NCBI GenBank assembly: GCA_001630475.1
Contig: KV419429.1
Coordinates: 143,679 to 207,678 of the forward strand
Direction: 5' to 3'
DNA from: Sistotremastrum niveocremeum HHB9708
Taxonomy: Eukaryota > Basidiomycota > Agaricomycetes > Sistotremastrales > Sistotremastraceae
DNA length: 64,000 nucleotides
The translations under genes were made by a program, and so were the position numbers. Each line of letters begins with the position of its first letter. The first letter of the stretch is position 1. A model generated the notes under the pieces. That model made no database searches and was not told where the DNA came from. It saw only the letters and a list, made by a program, of their open reading frames with translations. Below, piece after piece: positions 23,513 to 35,770 of the stretch.

Positions 23513-25551
23513 ATGAGGACTCTTCAGCCTCCTCGCCCTACGGCTCTCGTGAGCCATGTAATCCCTCTCGAAATCCCTCTGTGGTGCCCGCTCCCAACTG
23601 ATTTCTCTCAGCTACCCACCATTGCGCCACCGACCCCAACGTCAAACCCACGCACACCACCTCAACAAATCGCTACGAGCGATTACAACCCAGAGCGCCC
23701 TTCTCCTGACTCTTCAGAGCATCCCCACGAGGAGAAAGGCGTGCCACCAACGCTGTGTGTTGAAGCTTGCGCTTCAACCGGATCACATTCCAACAGAACA
23801 CTGTCGAATCATGATTCGGCAGAAGTCTCTCCTGGCGACTCTCAACCAACAACGCCAGACAGTGACACATCCCACGGCTCTCCAAAGCGCTGTAAGCGCA
23901 AGAGAGGAGGAAGTGATGAGGAAAGCCTGGACGATGAAGGTGAGCAAGGCCTAAGCTCTCGTTTTCAACGCCTTATATCCTCATCAATGAATCTTCAGAA
24001 CCTCATCTCCATCACCGCAATCACAAGAGAATCGCGATTGATGGGATATCAGAGGTAAGCCCGAATTTTACAAAATGTCGTTCCGACATTCCCCGATATT
24101 GACTGTTGTTTGGTGCAGTGGGGACGTTCATCTAGCAAGTCCCATCCTGGAAGATCAGCAGAATTCATCGCAAGATTGGACGAGAATGAAGGCTCGCCGA
24201 GCGATGACGATCCGACACCGGACGGAATCCCAGCACTCGAGGAGCCTACCATCGTCACACCTTCGCCTTCTACATTCCAGCCGCAGCTTACAAGACCCCT
24301 TTGCCCCGCATTTCGGCATTTCAGAGATATCTTCTTCGAAGAAGTCCGTGGCAGAGAGATCGCCGGTTTCGGGACGAATATCGATCGCGAGCCATCGGAA
24401 GATATCGATGCCATCTTTGCCGATCCGAAAGCCCCTCCAACAGTCTCTATCTGGGGCCTTCGTGCGCTGGTATTGATGATTGTGTATCACGGTTATTGCT
24501 TCAGTTTGGAACGGTCGTTGCCTCCTGTAAGAATCCCGAAGTTTTGCTTCTTATGCTTGCTCATTTTATCGTCAGGTTGAATTGGGTGTGACGAAGGAGA
24601 CTTTCAAGATCGAAGATCTCTATATGTCCGGCCTCAGACAGGCAGCTCAGTATTGCCTTGGAATGATACGCTGGGAAGATATCGAAGACGTAGCCGCCAT
24701 TCAAGCGACGTGCGTGTTTTATTTACCTTACCGAGGCGACGAACTGAATCGCGGTTGTATAGTACTTTGATCGGGATCGCACATCTCCAAAGGAATCGCA
24801 AGTCGGGAGTTGATGCAGCTTATGCCAAAACTGTATTGCAAGCGCATCTTGCGATGCGCAGACTCTGTTCCTGGGCCTTTCAAGGCGGATGTCCCTGGAG
24901 GTCACCACAATTTTGGAGAGCACTAGAAGGAGAGGTACGCCTATCATCTCCATCCACATGATCCTGCAGCTCCTAATTTCCCGAACTCCAGATGGCCCTG
25001 CAGCTCGCCATGGAAATCTGCTTCGTAGAACGCAGTTTAGATCTACCCGATTTGGACGAGAATCTGCTCATCTTGGACACCCTGCATCAGAACGAGAGTG
25101 ATACGATGGACGTTGGGAGGGATAGCCGCCTCTTCTATGCTACGATGACACTTTCGACGCTAAAGAATCGTCTGGTGAGGACAGTGTTTTTGACCGATAA
25201 CTTCGTCTTTCTCACGATCATGACCTTCCTCTGGATGTAGATGAAATCATTGTCAGAGCCATCTTCTCTCCCACGGGAGGTGTTGGTTATGCGGCTGAAG
25301 ATTACTGTAGAAAAATTCAAAGCCAAGCTTGAGAAGCTTGCGACGCAAGGAATCCTGTGTCCAAGATTGGCTGAACTCGTATCGATCGTGGAAGAAAATA
25401 TTCGATCGGATACGTACGTCCATTTTCGCAGTCCCCGGAGGCGAACATTAACATGATCTACAGGATCCCGGACGTCTCATTCTTGAGAACCGCCTTCGCT
25501 GCCGATTTTCCTCATCTACAAGAAAGGCAGCGACTTGGGCGCCAAGCCTAG
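23513..25551 (+). CDS. Regulator-like protein with fungal transcription-factor-type helical region (paralogue 1)
   Basis: Eight exons close at 547 codons: 23513-23939, 23999-24054, 24119-24526, 24576-24709, 24763-24934, 24992-25174, 25241-25413, 25464-25551. The first 180 residues are Pro/Ser/Thr-rich with a basic patch (SPKRCKRKRGG). From about residue 210 the protein is helical: LCPAFRHFRDIFFEEVRGRE, GFGTNIDRE, IWGLRALVLMIVYHG, LRQAAQYCLGMIRWEDIEDV and AIQATTLIGIAHLQ. The last resembles the A-x-x-x-L...IQALxLL element of the middle homology region of fungal Zn2Cys6 regulators. No Zn2Cys6 cluster is visible. A clear paralogue lies at 42682-44719. Nuclear regulator is a working guess; gene reality is firm. 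Confidence 0.75.
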
Positions 25552-25814
25552 GTCGCATGACGTAATTTGACATATTTGACGCCATTGACATTCAGCGATG
25601 TGTGTATCATTATACAGTTGGTTTGCAAATTCCAGTCGGAACTCATCGTGTCGGATGTGATTCGGCAGGTTGAGACATCGCAAGTGTACTTAATGTGCTC
25701 CCAGTTGCTTGACCCGATGAAATCATCGATATAATGCGCGAAGCTTGTGCTTCTACAATAAACAGCGTGTTTTGTAATTCACTAGTGTATATAACATCGA
25801 TGCTATGTAATAAT

Positions 25815-26910
25815 TTACAAGCACTGGCAGTAGTCTGAAGAAAGGCCACAAGATCAGTACAATGATACGATCAAACTACGAAAGACTCACAAGCGTTGGA
25901 ACACTGGCAAGTGTATCCAGTAGCGCAAATAGTGGGACCGGTCCAGCCGATACCGCCACATTGACCCCAATGAGCAGAGGTAGCGCCCGAAGCGGGAGAT
26001 GAAGTAGTCGAAGTAGATTTTGAAGAGGAGGACGATGAGGAAGATGAGATAGTAGTAGACTTGGACGAAGAAGAAGACGAAGAGGAAGATCCTCCGCTTC
26101 CGCTGATAGCAGCGTTAAGCTTGCTCTGGACGAATGCGAGGGCGACGGAGCCGTATTCGGTGGCATAACCCTGATGAGTAGCGGCGTTGTTACCGTTGCA
26201 GCAGTAGGGGTCGGAGGAGTCGCAGTATGATTGGATGTTGGAAGCGTAGGGGCATTGGAAACCGGTTGGGCGGGGAGCGAACTATATGAGCAGATGAGCA
26301 AAGTGGCGGATTATGATGAAATGTAGATGAGACTTACACCACTGGCTTCGCAAGTGCCGACGTTGAAAGACAGGCCGGGGATGTGACGGGGGTCACCCAT
26401 GAAGATAGCAGCCTTGATAGCAGCCAAAGAGGCAGGGGTGAGGTTGTACTGGTTGGCAGCGAGACCCTCGTTCGAGTCACCTCCTCCACAGTAGGCATCG
26501 TCGAAGATTTGGCCACCCTAATAATGGGATATGATGAGGACACACTTCGAGAACCCCGGCAAGAATGGGACACGTACCTGAGAGTAACCGACCAAGACGA
26601 GGAAAGTGTTAGGGCACTTCGAATTGAAGCCGTCAACGGCGGCCTGTACAGCTTCGACACCCTGGATGACTGAGTCGGCGTAGCTGACGTCACCGCATGA
26701 GGATTGACCACCGCAAGCAGGGTAGACAATAGCCTCAGAGGTAGCACCGGGGTAGGCGTTGACGATAGACTGAACGACTGATTGAGAAGTACCGTATCCA
26801 GGGGGAGCAGTAGTCTCGCGAGCACCGAAGACGTGGACCTGTGGGCAACTCTGTGCAAAGACGAGAGATGCGCTCAAAAGGGCGAGAGTTGCGACGCGGA
26901 TGACAGCCAT
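25815..26910 (-). CDS. Secreted carbohydrate esterase family 5 (acetylxylan esterase/cutinase-like) with C-terminal CBM1
   Basis: Four exons (26910-26578, 26517-26338, 26281-25891, 25834-25815) close at 307 residues; the last exon is only 20 bp. A signal peptide ([15 protein letters not shown]) leads into the alpha/beta hydrolase. The nucleophile Ser is in GYSQGG, formed across the exon 1/2 junction. DSSDPYC holds the likely Asp, and the His is in [13 protein letters not shown] Ser/Thr-rich linker of about 40 residues follows, then [19 protein letters not shown]...CQCSNAYYCQCL, a CBM1 cellulose-binding module with its Cys pairs. The enzyme would deacetylate xylan or cleave related esters on plant cell walls. 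CE5 covers acetylxylan esterases and cutinases; the CBM1 favours the first. A TATAAAA box lies at 26959-26953. Confidence 0.93.
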
Positions 26911-26952
26911 TGCAAGAGAGGTCTGAGGAAAACCGACATTGCCAACTCCCAG

Positions 26953-26959
26953 TTTTATA
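26953..26959 (-). promoter_or_regulatory. TATA box of the CE5-CBM1 esterase
   Basis: TATAAAA on the minus strand, 43 bp upstream of the esterase ATG. Confidence 0.55.
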
Positions 26960-29392
26960 GCACCTGCTATCGACCCTAGCCAACATGCGTCTAAAAATGT
27001 CCTGAGCTATTTGGGTCCACTCCGGGAATGTCGTCGATGGTTCTTCTGATAATGAATGCGTTAGACTCGTCGTGACCTGAAATCGCTAATTAACCGGTTC
27101 CGTTTTCTTCCGATCGATGAGCAAGCAAAGTCATGAGACGGTCCCAGCAGTTGATCGAACTCGATGCTCGAGTGCAGCCCTGTACAGCAGCCTATTTCTG
27201 CAGACCGACATATCGCCAAGGAAATCAGTGAGTGCTATTGAGCAGGTACGACAAAGGCAAAAAGCAGCGTTCGCAAATAGCTACGGCCCGTGGAGATCAT
27301 GCTGAAAGAAAGAAAACAAGTGAGGGCACCGTTCGATCGATGCGCAGAAACCACGGCGGTCGAGGGCGATGTGCTGTGCCACGTCTTCAAAGTCACGCGT
27401 CACACCGCGTGGTCACGGTGGCCATGACGAGTTCCCCCAACCACTTTCAGGACCCTGTGCAGGCGAATATTCCTGACTGTCGAGAGCATGGGGATGGAAA
27501 GGCACTATTTTATATTGTTGTTGAAAGAGATTGATCGACTGACATAGCGACGGACTTAGAAAATGGTGTCGGGTATACCGGAGAACATAACCGTGAGGTC
27601 GGTTATGTAAGCAGGAACCTAGCCCGAGAAGACTTTGAATAAGAACATGGCGATCGCTCCGGTGATCAGATAGGCTTCAAACTTCATGTTACAAGGGACT
27701 GCAACACGAAGACTGCGCCACTTCTTGAATTAGATCTTGAAACAGACGCTCTTACGAATGGGTCTCCGATTCGGCAACTTCGGCATCGACCTAATCGAAC
27801 TTCAGATATTCCGAATAGCCAAACGGAACGCACCCGATTGAGTATCAAACCTTTGATCCTATTTTTTCCCATATATGCTACATAGCCTGCTAAATTCGAG
27901 TCGCTGATCATAAGCTGGAGCGCGTTTGTTTGCTAGTGGGATTTTTCGAGCGACGAAACTCAATCTCCCGATACTTTTACTGTACATGTGGACTCATAAA
28001 GCTATGAACCAGTCGTGCACATCTTAGGAATCCTACCTCTCAGTTCTCAGACAACGAGACTGTATATATGCTCTCCGGTCCCAGAATGCATTGGCCAGGG
28101 AAGGCTCCGAGTCGGTCCGAGATGAATGTCTACTAGTGCCATCAATGTAACAGTACCTCGTGTTGCCCAAACTGACTGCGGCTCATTTCATTCTACACTG
28201 CGCAATTTCAGTGATCTTTTACACGTACCGTGACCTTTCTGGATAGACGCTTGCGCGTTGCGTTGAGCGACCACTCAATCACGCCGGCGCCGTGCTCTAT
28301 TCTCACCAAAATCACGATCATTATTATCAGAATGATGAACGGAGGCAAAATTTCTTCTCAAGTCCTATTATGAGCTTTGGCATCAGGCATAGGTTGACGA
28401 CGGGGGGTGCGATTGACATTATGGTGAAGTCCTGAGTGAGGAACAAAAAAAGGGGGACGTGCACCACGTATCGGGGATGACCGATTCTTTGAGGCCAAAT
28501 TGCCAAATGTCGAGAAGACGGATGTGAGTGGCTTGAGGGACAAGGGTCGCACCCCATATGATGTAGGTAAAATTAGTAACCCTGAGGAAACATCGAGATG
28601 ATCTGAGAACATGTTTGATTTCAGCGTATAGATCGGAGAACCAATCAGTTTAGACCAATAGGTCACCAACTCGGCCGAGTCTTGGCTTATGTTTTGTCTT
28701 CAGGATCTCTAGTATGAATGACGTGCACCCATACTTTTTTCTCCGTGAAGGCAACACAACAATATGCCAAGCAATCCGCAGCGTTTCAAGCGAAGTTCCA
28801 GGCCCACGCGAGCGAAACAAAGAAGCCCTGTCAGACCGAAAATAGCCAAAAAAATCAGATGCGGTTGCGCGAAAAAACAGCTCGCGGAGACCATGCGGGC
28901 AGTCTTATACGTAGCACAACTACATGCAACGACTGTATTTCTCCGCCACCCACGTCACACCTGATCGACACTAGGTGGGTGTCTCTTGACAGCGGTAAGA
29001 CGAAGGGTACTCTCGACCGCCGAGCTGAACGAACATTTTAGATCAGTTCACGTTGAACAGGGTTCATCGATTCCAAGCTACGAGATAAATCAGTCTCGGC
29101 GGAACTCGGAACTTTGACGAGCATATCACAATCGAATGCTTATCTGTTTTTAGCTGGACTGCGGGAATAATTACACGAGGCAGGGTTGTTCGTCATTCTA
29201 CGCGTGTAATAGCCGGCCAAATAGGGCATGGGAACGATCCAAACGCATTCCGCAGCAGTGTGATCAGGTTCCACACCATCGCACTGGCAGAAGGCCGAGC
29301 CCGCAGTCACACTTTAGGTTCAGGTTGCGGAATTCGCAGTCTTAGATGCGAGACGTGGGCAACAGGGGTCTCGTTTTTCTTTGCCATCGTTC
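26960..29392. other. Gene-poor 2.4-kb region
   Basis: Several short open frames occur (27232-27534, 28718-29041, 28669-28358), some Arg/Lys-rich, but none has a recognisable motif or closing splice model. I see no terminal inverted repeats. It may hold decayed genes. Confidence 0.35.
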
Positions 29393-30311
29393 ATGATCAT
29401 TTTCTTGCCAGTCCCCGAAAGCGATGACCTTCGCCAAGGTGAACAGTCGGCATCCGTATTCCTCGATGGCCTTGAGGAACTTCAGCCAAAAATAGAGACG
29501 TTGATGCAGCCAAAAGTAAGAGCCCTAATGCCGATCTCCAGCCTTATCTCCATCTGACTCGCACGGTGAGTCGGTGCAAGATGACGAGGCACGTCGAGAC
29601 ACAGCTTCACAAATCAATGCCGCAAGAAATGAAGTCCGAAACTTAGCTAAAGTAAGTCATTATATCGGCAACTTGATGTGCGAATGCAGGAGATTGATGG
29701 ATCCCAGAGCGTGATGTTATTGCAAGGCGTCGAGCGAACCAAGGCATTCAATCAATTAGTGGAGGCCCGAAAGACGATAAAGAGGTTGAATTTAGCGGAT
29801 GACAACGCTAAAGTGAAAGAGAGGCTGCCGTATGGCATCTCTTCCCCTTTGCGCCGTCAGTCGTCTTCATCCTCGATGTCGACAGCGAAGGAGTTCCCAC
29901 GCTCGATTCGCAGCCATTCATATACGAATGGTGAAAAGGATTTGACCTGTTCTCGGTAGGTCATATTATCCTATTAACTGAGATATACCTGACTATGACA
30001 GTTATGATGGGTCAATCCATGATTTTGCCTCGGAGGAATCGTCGGTTTCAGCTGGGATCGACGACATTAGTGTCATTGCGGTAGCAAACTGGAACCCAAC
30101 TCCCTCTGCTCGGAAAGAGACGACAGCTGCAACTCTAGCAAGACATGGACGCTCACCTAGTTGGGTGCTCGAACCTGAAATTTTGCGCCGAGATCCCAAG
30201 ACACATGCGAGCTCCTCACAATCCCGGAAAATGATAGACGGTTATCTCAAGGTTGTTCGATGGCGAGAGAGTCTTTATGACTCGAGCGCGATAACTCCAC
30301 AAGGCATTTGA
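29393..30311 (+). CDS. Hypothetical coiled-coil protein upstream of the NLR
   Basis: From an ATG at 29393 a coding-like stretch reads MIIFLPVPESDDLRQGEQ and SVFLDGLEELQPKIETLMQP. After introns it continues through DEARRDTASQINAARNEVRN, EIDGSQSVMLLQGVERTKAF and a helical VEARKTIKRLNLADDNAK. A Ser-rich tail ends at the stop 30309-30311. Intron boundaries at about 29663/29692 and 29956/30001 are clear, but the first intron (after 29515) does not join in frame in my reading, so the 5' model is approximate. No family is recognised. Heptad-like spacing suggests a coiled coil. It could be an independent partner gene or an additional 5' part of the NLR, whose C2 exon begins 466 bp downstream. Confidence 0.4.
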
Positions 30312-30777
30312 AGATGGTTTCTCGGTATGCGCCCATTTCTTGTTGATATTTGCATGTGTACATTACCAATGTTGCATCGGCTGCCGAATCTAAACAAAGC
30401 TCTGGCTTTTATTGTAAGAGGGGGAGTACGACACGGTGAACTCGCCTGTGGGCATTGACAGAAATTGAGATCGCGCCATTTCGTTTGGACCAATCATAGG
30501 ATCATGTCTGATCTCGTGCAAGAACAGAACGCCTGGATGTCCAAGGACCCTCGAAGTTGGCCGTCGGCTGTGTCCGAAATTCACTGCGAAAGGCATTTCC
30601 GGTGGCGGATTCCGGAGCGGAACCCAGCTACCCGAGCGCGCTGCAGTCTGCTCTCTGCGGGCCCTCTACAACATCTCACACCTTTAAAGCTCAACTCTCT
30701 TCACTTTCCAGGCACTGTGCAAACCAAACGATGGACATCACGGGCAAAAATTATTTCCTGAGTTGAAGGAGCGTTAG
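30312..30777. other. Gap upstream of the NLR C2 exon
   Basis: May contain the true first exon or promoter of the NLR. Two overlapping plus-strand frames (30465-30761 and 30557-30766) are open, but I could not choose between them. The C2 exon acceptor is at about 30777 (CGTTAG). Confidence 0.35.
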
Positions 30778-33700
30778 GCTGACTTAGCAATAGTTCATCG
30801 AGCTACGGGCCTGCCCACGAAGCTAGGAAAACGACAAGCTGACATATATGTTCTCCTACGAATAGGGAAGGAACAGCACAGTACCAAGACCATGCGAGCT
30901 AGCCCATCTCCAGTCTGGAATACCTCATTTCGATTCAAGACGATGGCATGGGGTGATCAGGATGTCCAAGTGCAAATTCTGAACAAGAAAACATTGGGGT
31001 CGGATCACCTTATTTTGAGCGTTAGAAGGAGCTTAGCACAAGCAATCTCTCAAGCACAGGGACAAGGTGCGTGGATCGTCAGCTATATCTATCCCTGCCT
31101 TACTCAGTTGAATCCCAGAATTCGTACTGGATCTTGGCGAATCTCCTAATGAACCAAAAACGCGCATTCAACTCATTCTTTCCATGAAACTGCACGAGGC
31201 TAAACCTCCTTCTTCGTCGCCCATGCTTCCTAGCCCCAAATCATCGCACTCTCTGCCAGTGCCTGCCGAAATAAGGCAACCAGTATCGAAACTGCCCAGT
31301 GCTAGGGCTGCACCACCCCCACCCCCAAATGACTCCGCGTGGTCTTCACTTCTATCGGTGGTATCTAGGTTAGATGGTGTTGTGAGGTTAATTGATGATG
31401 TGGCACGGGTAAGTCACTCCGTCATTAGCTTCAATATGCGTGTCTGACGCATGGAGTGCGAATAGGTCCACCCATATCTTAATGCAGCTTGGCTATTTCT
31501 ATCAATAGCCTACAAGGTAGCTGCACTTTCCTTCACTCTGTGTCAATCTAATACAAGGTATCAGACAGTCCAAGCTCAGCAGCTTCGGGATCAGAATGTG
31601 CAAGATTTGGTCGAGTCAATGATTCGAATGTATTCCTTCGTTGAATATGTGGATATCCGCGATCGCATCACTCCCATGGCGGAAGTCATCCAACAAATGG
31701 GAAGAGAGACTGTCGAGTGCGCCAAGTTCATCGAGCGTTATAATCGGAAGACCGTTTCTCGTCGGTATTTATGTTTGCATGCCTGGTAAAAAGTCACATA
31801 ACTTATTGGCCCGCATAGAGAGAATGATGACTTCAATCCTCGATAACGTTGATGCTGTCATTGCTGAGTTCAAACAGACTTTCGAGACTCTGCGCAACGA
31901 TTTTGACACGGGTTTGGTCGTGCAAAATCACCTCGGTATCCGCAGAATTCAAGAAGACATCAGTATGAGCCATAAGTCTCGCAGCCAACCCTAGTACTGA
32001 CACAAATGATTTAGATCGGTTGTTCATCCGGGATCACTTGACCCATGTATTAGCGAGTTGGGATCCCGATCTAGGTTGCTTATCCGGCACCCGTCGGTCA
32101 ATCTTGGAGGAAATCATGACGTGGATCGTCAGCGTTGACAGGGAGAGCAAAGTCCCAGCAAACGTATTTTGGCTATCTGGCTTAGCCGGTAGCGGGAAGA
32201 GCTCCATCGCTCATACCTTGGCCGAATTCTGTGCCGGACTTGGAATCCTTGGTTCTGGGTTCTTCTTCAAACACGATGAAGCCGAACGAAACCGCGCAGT
32301 CGATGTATTCTCGACCATGGCCATCGATCTCGCTGCATATGACCCACGACTCGCTCAAGAGATTGCCCAAGTTTTGAAAGCGAGCCCTTCCATCAGTGGT
32401 CTTCGAAGACAGTTTCTGTCACTAGTCGCAGATCCTATAAGACGTTCGGACATCGTCAATCCGATGCTGATATTAATCGACGCACTCGATGAATGCGGTC
32501 CAAATCGACGAGATCGCGAAGAATTCTTGATGCTTATCGCACAAGAGGCGCCCAAACTTCCTCCTAATATTCGAATCATCATATCCAGTCGGCCTGACGA
32601 AGATATCGTGGATACCTTCCAGCGCTTCAAATCTGTGAAACGATTTGACCTCGATCTTCAATCGACGGAGAACCACGATGATCTCGCCAGCTATGTGTCG
32701 ACTAAGCTTTCCGAGATCGCGGCCTTGAAGTCAAGAAAACCTCACATCAACCCGGAATGGCCGGAGGCCAAACTCCGAACAGAGTTCGTACAACGGACTG
32801 CAGGTCTATTCATCTGGGCTTCGACAGCATTGGAGACGATAAAAGATTCTTGGGATCCTCATGCCGAGCTCTTGAGTTTGATCCGAGAATCTGCTGTTAA
32901 TCGGGGTGCGCAGGAAACCTTGCAAGATCTTTACCGACGAACGGTCAATAAATTTGGACAATGGGATGACCCAAATTTCGCTAGAGCTTTCCGCACTGCT
33001 GTAGGCGCCATCATAGTATTACGGGATCCTCTTTCACCCGATGCAATCGATAATCTTATCGGCGACGAACTGGGAGCTCACCGCCCAGATCACGTCTTCT
33101 CTGTCATGGGCAGTGTCCTACGAATCGTCGGAGGGACAGTCCGACTTTTACATCCGTCGTTCTCTGATTTTCTTACGGACGGCTCACGCTGCCAGGATGA
33201 ACGTCAACTTATTCTACCCAGAGTGCATCATTATACGATAGCGCAGAGATGTGTGGGGCTGATGACCGAAAACCTCAAACGAAATATCGCCGATCTTCGC
33301 GATACGACAGTCATGAACTCCGAGATCGCTGACCTCGAAGGTCTGATTCGGAAGAAAATTCCTCGCGAACTGCAATATGCTTGCGAATATTGGGTTGACC
33401 ACATAGTCAACAGCGATGGTGACTCCGGGGTCCTTTCCAAGATCGCCTTGGAGTTCTTATCGTCGCATGCTCTCGAGTGGATTGAAGTTCTGAGCCTCAC
33501 GCAATCAACGAAAGATCTGTCGAACACTCTGGAAAATCTCCGGGCATGGGCACAAGTGAGTTCCCACCGTATTTTGACTATATTCATCTCATATTCATTT
33601 AGGAGCAATCAGACGGCGAGCCGGCTTTAGTTGATTTTCTGACCGAGTTAAAACATTTCTCCCACGTGTTTGCGTCGGTGATCTCAGGAAGTTCGGGTCA

Positions 33701-35636
33701 CATCTACTCCTCAGCCCTACCATTCATACCCCTGAATTCGCGTTTAAAAACATTCCTTTCAAAATGGAGCGACATCCCCATCGTGACAACAGGACGCCAA
33801 ATAAATTGGCCCCTATTCGCGACCTTGCGAAGTCACACTCAACCCGTGATAGCTACAGCTTTCTCGCCTGACAGTACCCGTTTCGCATCGGCGTCTTGGG
33901 ATAAGACTCTATGCATCTGGGATACGCGAACTCATGACCCCGTACTACAGTCGATTGAAGGGCATGCGGATCGCCTGTCCTGTTTGGCTTATTCGCCCGA
34001 TGGCCGCACTATTCTGTCTGGCTCCTATGACCGATCATTAAAGCTGTGGTCCAGCGATACTGGAGAAATCATCACCACACTTTCTGATCGTCACGACGAT
34101 ACAATCAATTCTGTGTCATACTCATCGGACGGGCTATATTTCGCATCCTCTTCTGTGGATGGCACGATCCATATATGGAGAACTAGCGACAACAGTCGCC
34201 ATCTCACCTTAAAATATACCTCAAAAGTATATTCCGTAGCATTCAGCCCCGATAGCTCCAAAATCACATGCGGAACGAAGGACGGTTCTGTTATGTGTTG
34301 GGCGGTGAGCGATGGCAGCCTATCGTTCCGGCAAGTAATAAGCCGAGCTCCCGTACGCTGTGTACACTATTCGACTCAATATCTCGGTGTCGGGGCAGGA
34401 TCGAAACAAGATCACAAACTGGGAATCTTGCAATTATTAGACATTGCCTCCGGGGATCGTCTCGGACCTCCTCTCCTGAATTCTGTTGGCGTGCGACACT
34501 TCGACTTTTCTCCCGATAGCACCATGGTCGCTGCCTGTTGTCACAATTTCACCTTACGAATCTGGGACATCCCAACCCGGCAGCAACTCGTATCGTATTC
34601 GACATCATCCTTCTGTATCACTTGGTCCCCCGATGGTTCATTGATCGCTTCGGGTACTCCGAGTGAACATATTTTACTATGGAATGTGCAAGCACTTCTC
34701 GCGAGTAAATCCGATGGGAACTACGACAGACATCACCGCGCTGAAGAACTCGTCTTCTCCCCAGATGAGAAAGTTGTCATTGGCGGTACGGGAAAAGGCA
34801 CCATTCGGCAGTGGAACGTTAACTCCGGAGTCGAAGGCCGATGGATCCAAGCTTCACGAACTCCCAATTTCGTCTCCGCGGTAGCATTTGAAGCCGATGG
34901 AACTTTGGTGGGCTGCGGATTCCGCACTGGTTTGTTGCAGGTGCAAGCTATAACGTCGTCGAGACCTCTATTCGTACAGCAAGCGCATAGTCAGTCAATC
35001 ACTGCCGTAGCATTCGCAAGCCACGCGCCGCTCATAGCTTCCGGCGCTTCGAGCGGGACATTGAAGTTATGGAACTATCGCACGAAAAGCAGCCTGCGCG
35101 AATGGACTTATCACGCTGGGCCCAGTTCAAGCAGTCAGTCTACAAACCCAGAATTTTTGCAGTTCTCAGGCACAGGGCAATACCTTGCAGCGGTCATCGG
35201 TAGCAGTGTCATACTATGGAATGTGCTCTCGGGCGGATCAGTCAGAACATTATCCTGGTCGAGCAATCATCCCGTCCTCGATATCTCATTTTCGGCGCAC
35301 TCGGAACTCGGGCTGTGGATTTCGACTTTACGAGATCCCCCAATATTCAGGACGTTCGAAGATTACGGGGACTCTGACGCGGGTAATACTGTTTCCGCCC
35401 AAGGTTCTACGGTTGCCATACCTCCCCTTCCCTTCTTCGTCGACGGCGATGCTTGGGTATACGAATATCCAAAGCGTCGGCTTTTCCAGTTAATGCCGAG
35501 GAGCACTCCACAGACGCGTCTGATGATAACGCGGGGCGGGAAGTTGGCTTATCAGTCGAGCAATGTCGTGCGGATCGTCGATTTCACGAACTGTATAGGG
35601 AAACGATCTCCACCATCCACCATCATGGCGTCGTAG
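30778..35636 (+). CDS. C2-NACHT-WD40 NLR protein
   Basis: Seven exons (30778-31066, 31119-31408, 31466-31516, 31565-31760, 31819-31962, 32015-33555, 33603-35636) stay in one frame for 1514 residues; the start codon lies further upstream and was not found. Order: a C2-like domain (IVHRATGLPTKLGKRQADIY, SPVWNTSF); a Pro-rich linker; the helical N-terminal domain of fungal NACHT proteins (VHPYLNAAWLFLSIAYK, DLVESMIRMYSFVE); NACHT with Walker A GLAGSGKSS (near residue 380) and Walker B LILIDALDECG (near 475); a helical region; and a WD40 array with units such as DKTLCIWDT and GHADRLSCLAYSPDG. C2 may target membranes or bind calcium. By family it is a STAND switch; immune or cell-death function is inferred. 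It is paralogous to the gene at 1-2799. Confidence 0.88.
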
Positions 35637-35770
35637 CTTATGACAAATGTTACTGTAACGATCTCACAATGAATGATTATCGCATCGATTTAGAGATGCG
35701 GACATCAGGGTGACCTCAAATTAGTATTAGTCTACGGATGTGGTTCGAGGAGAGCGTGTATAGATATGTT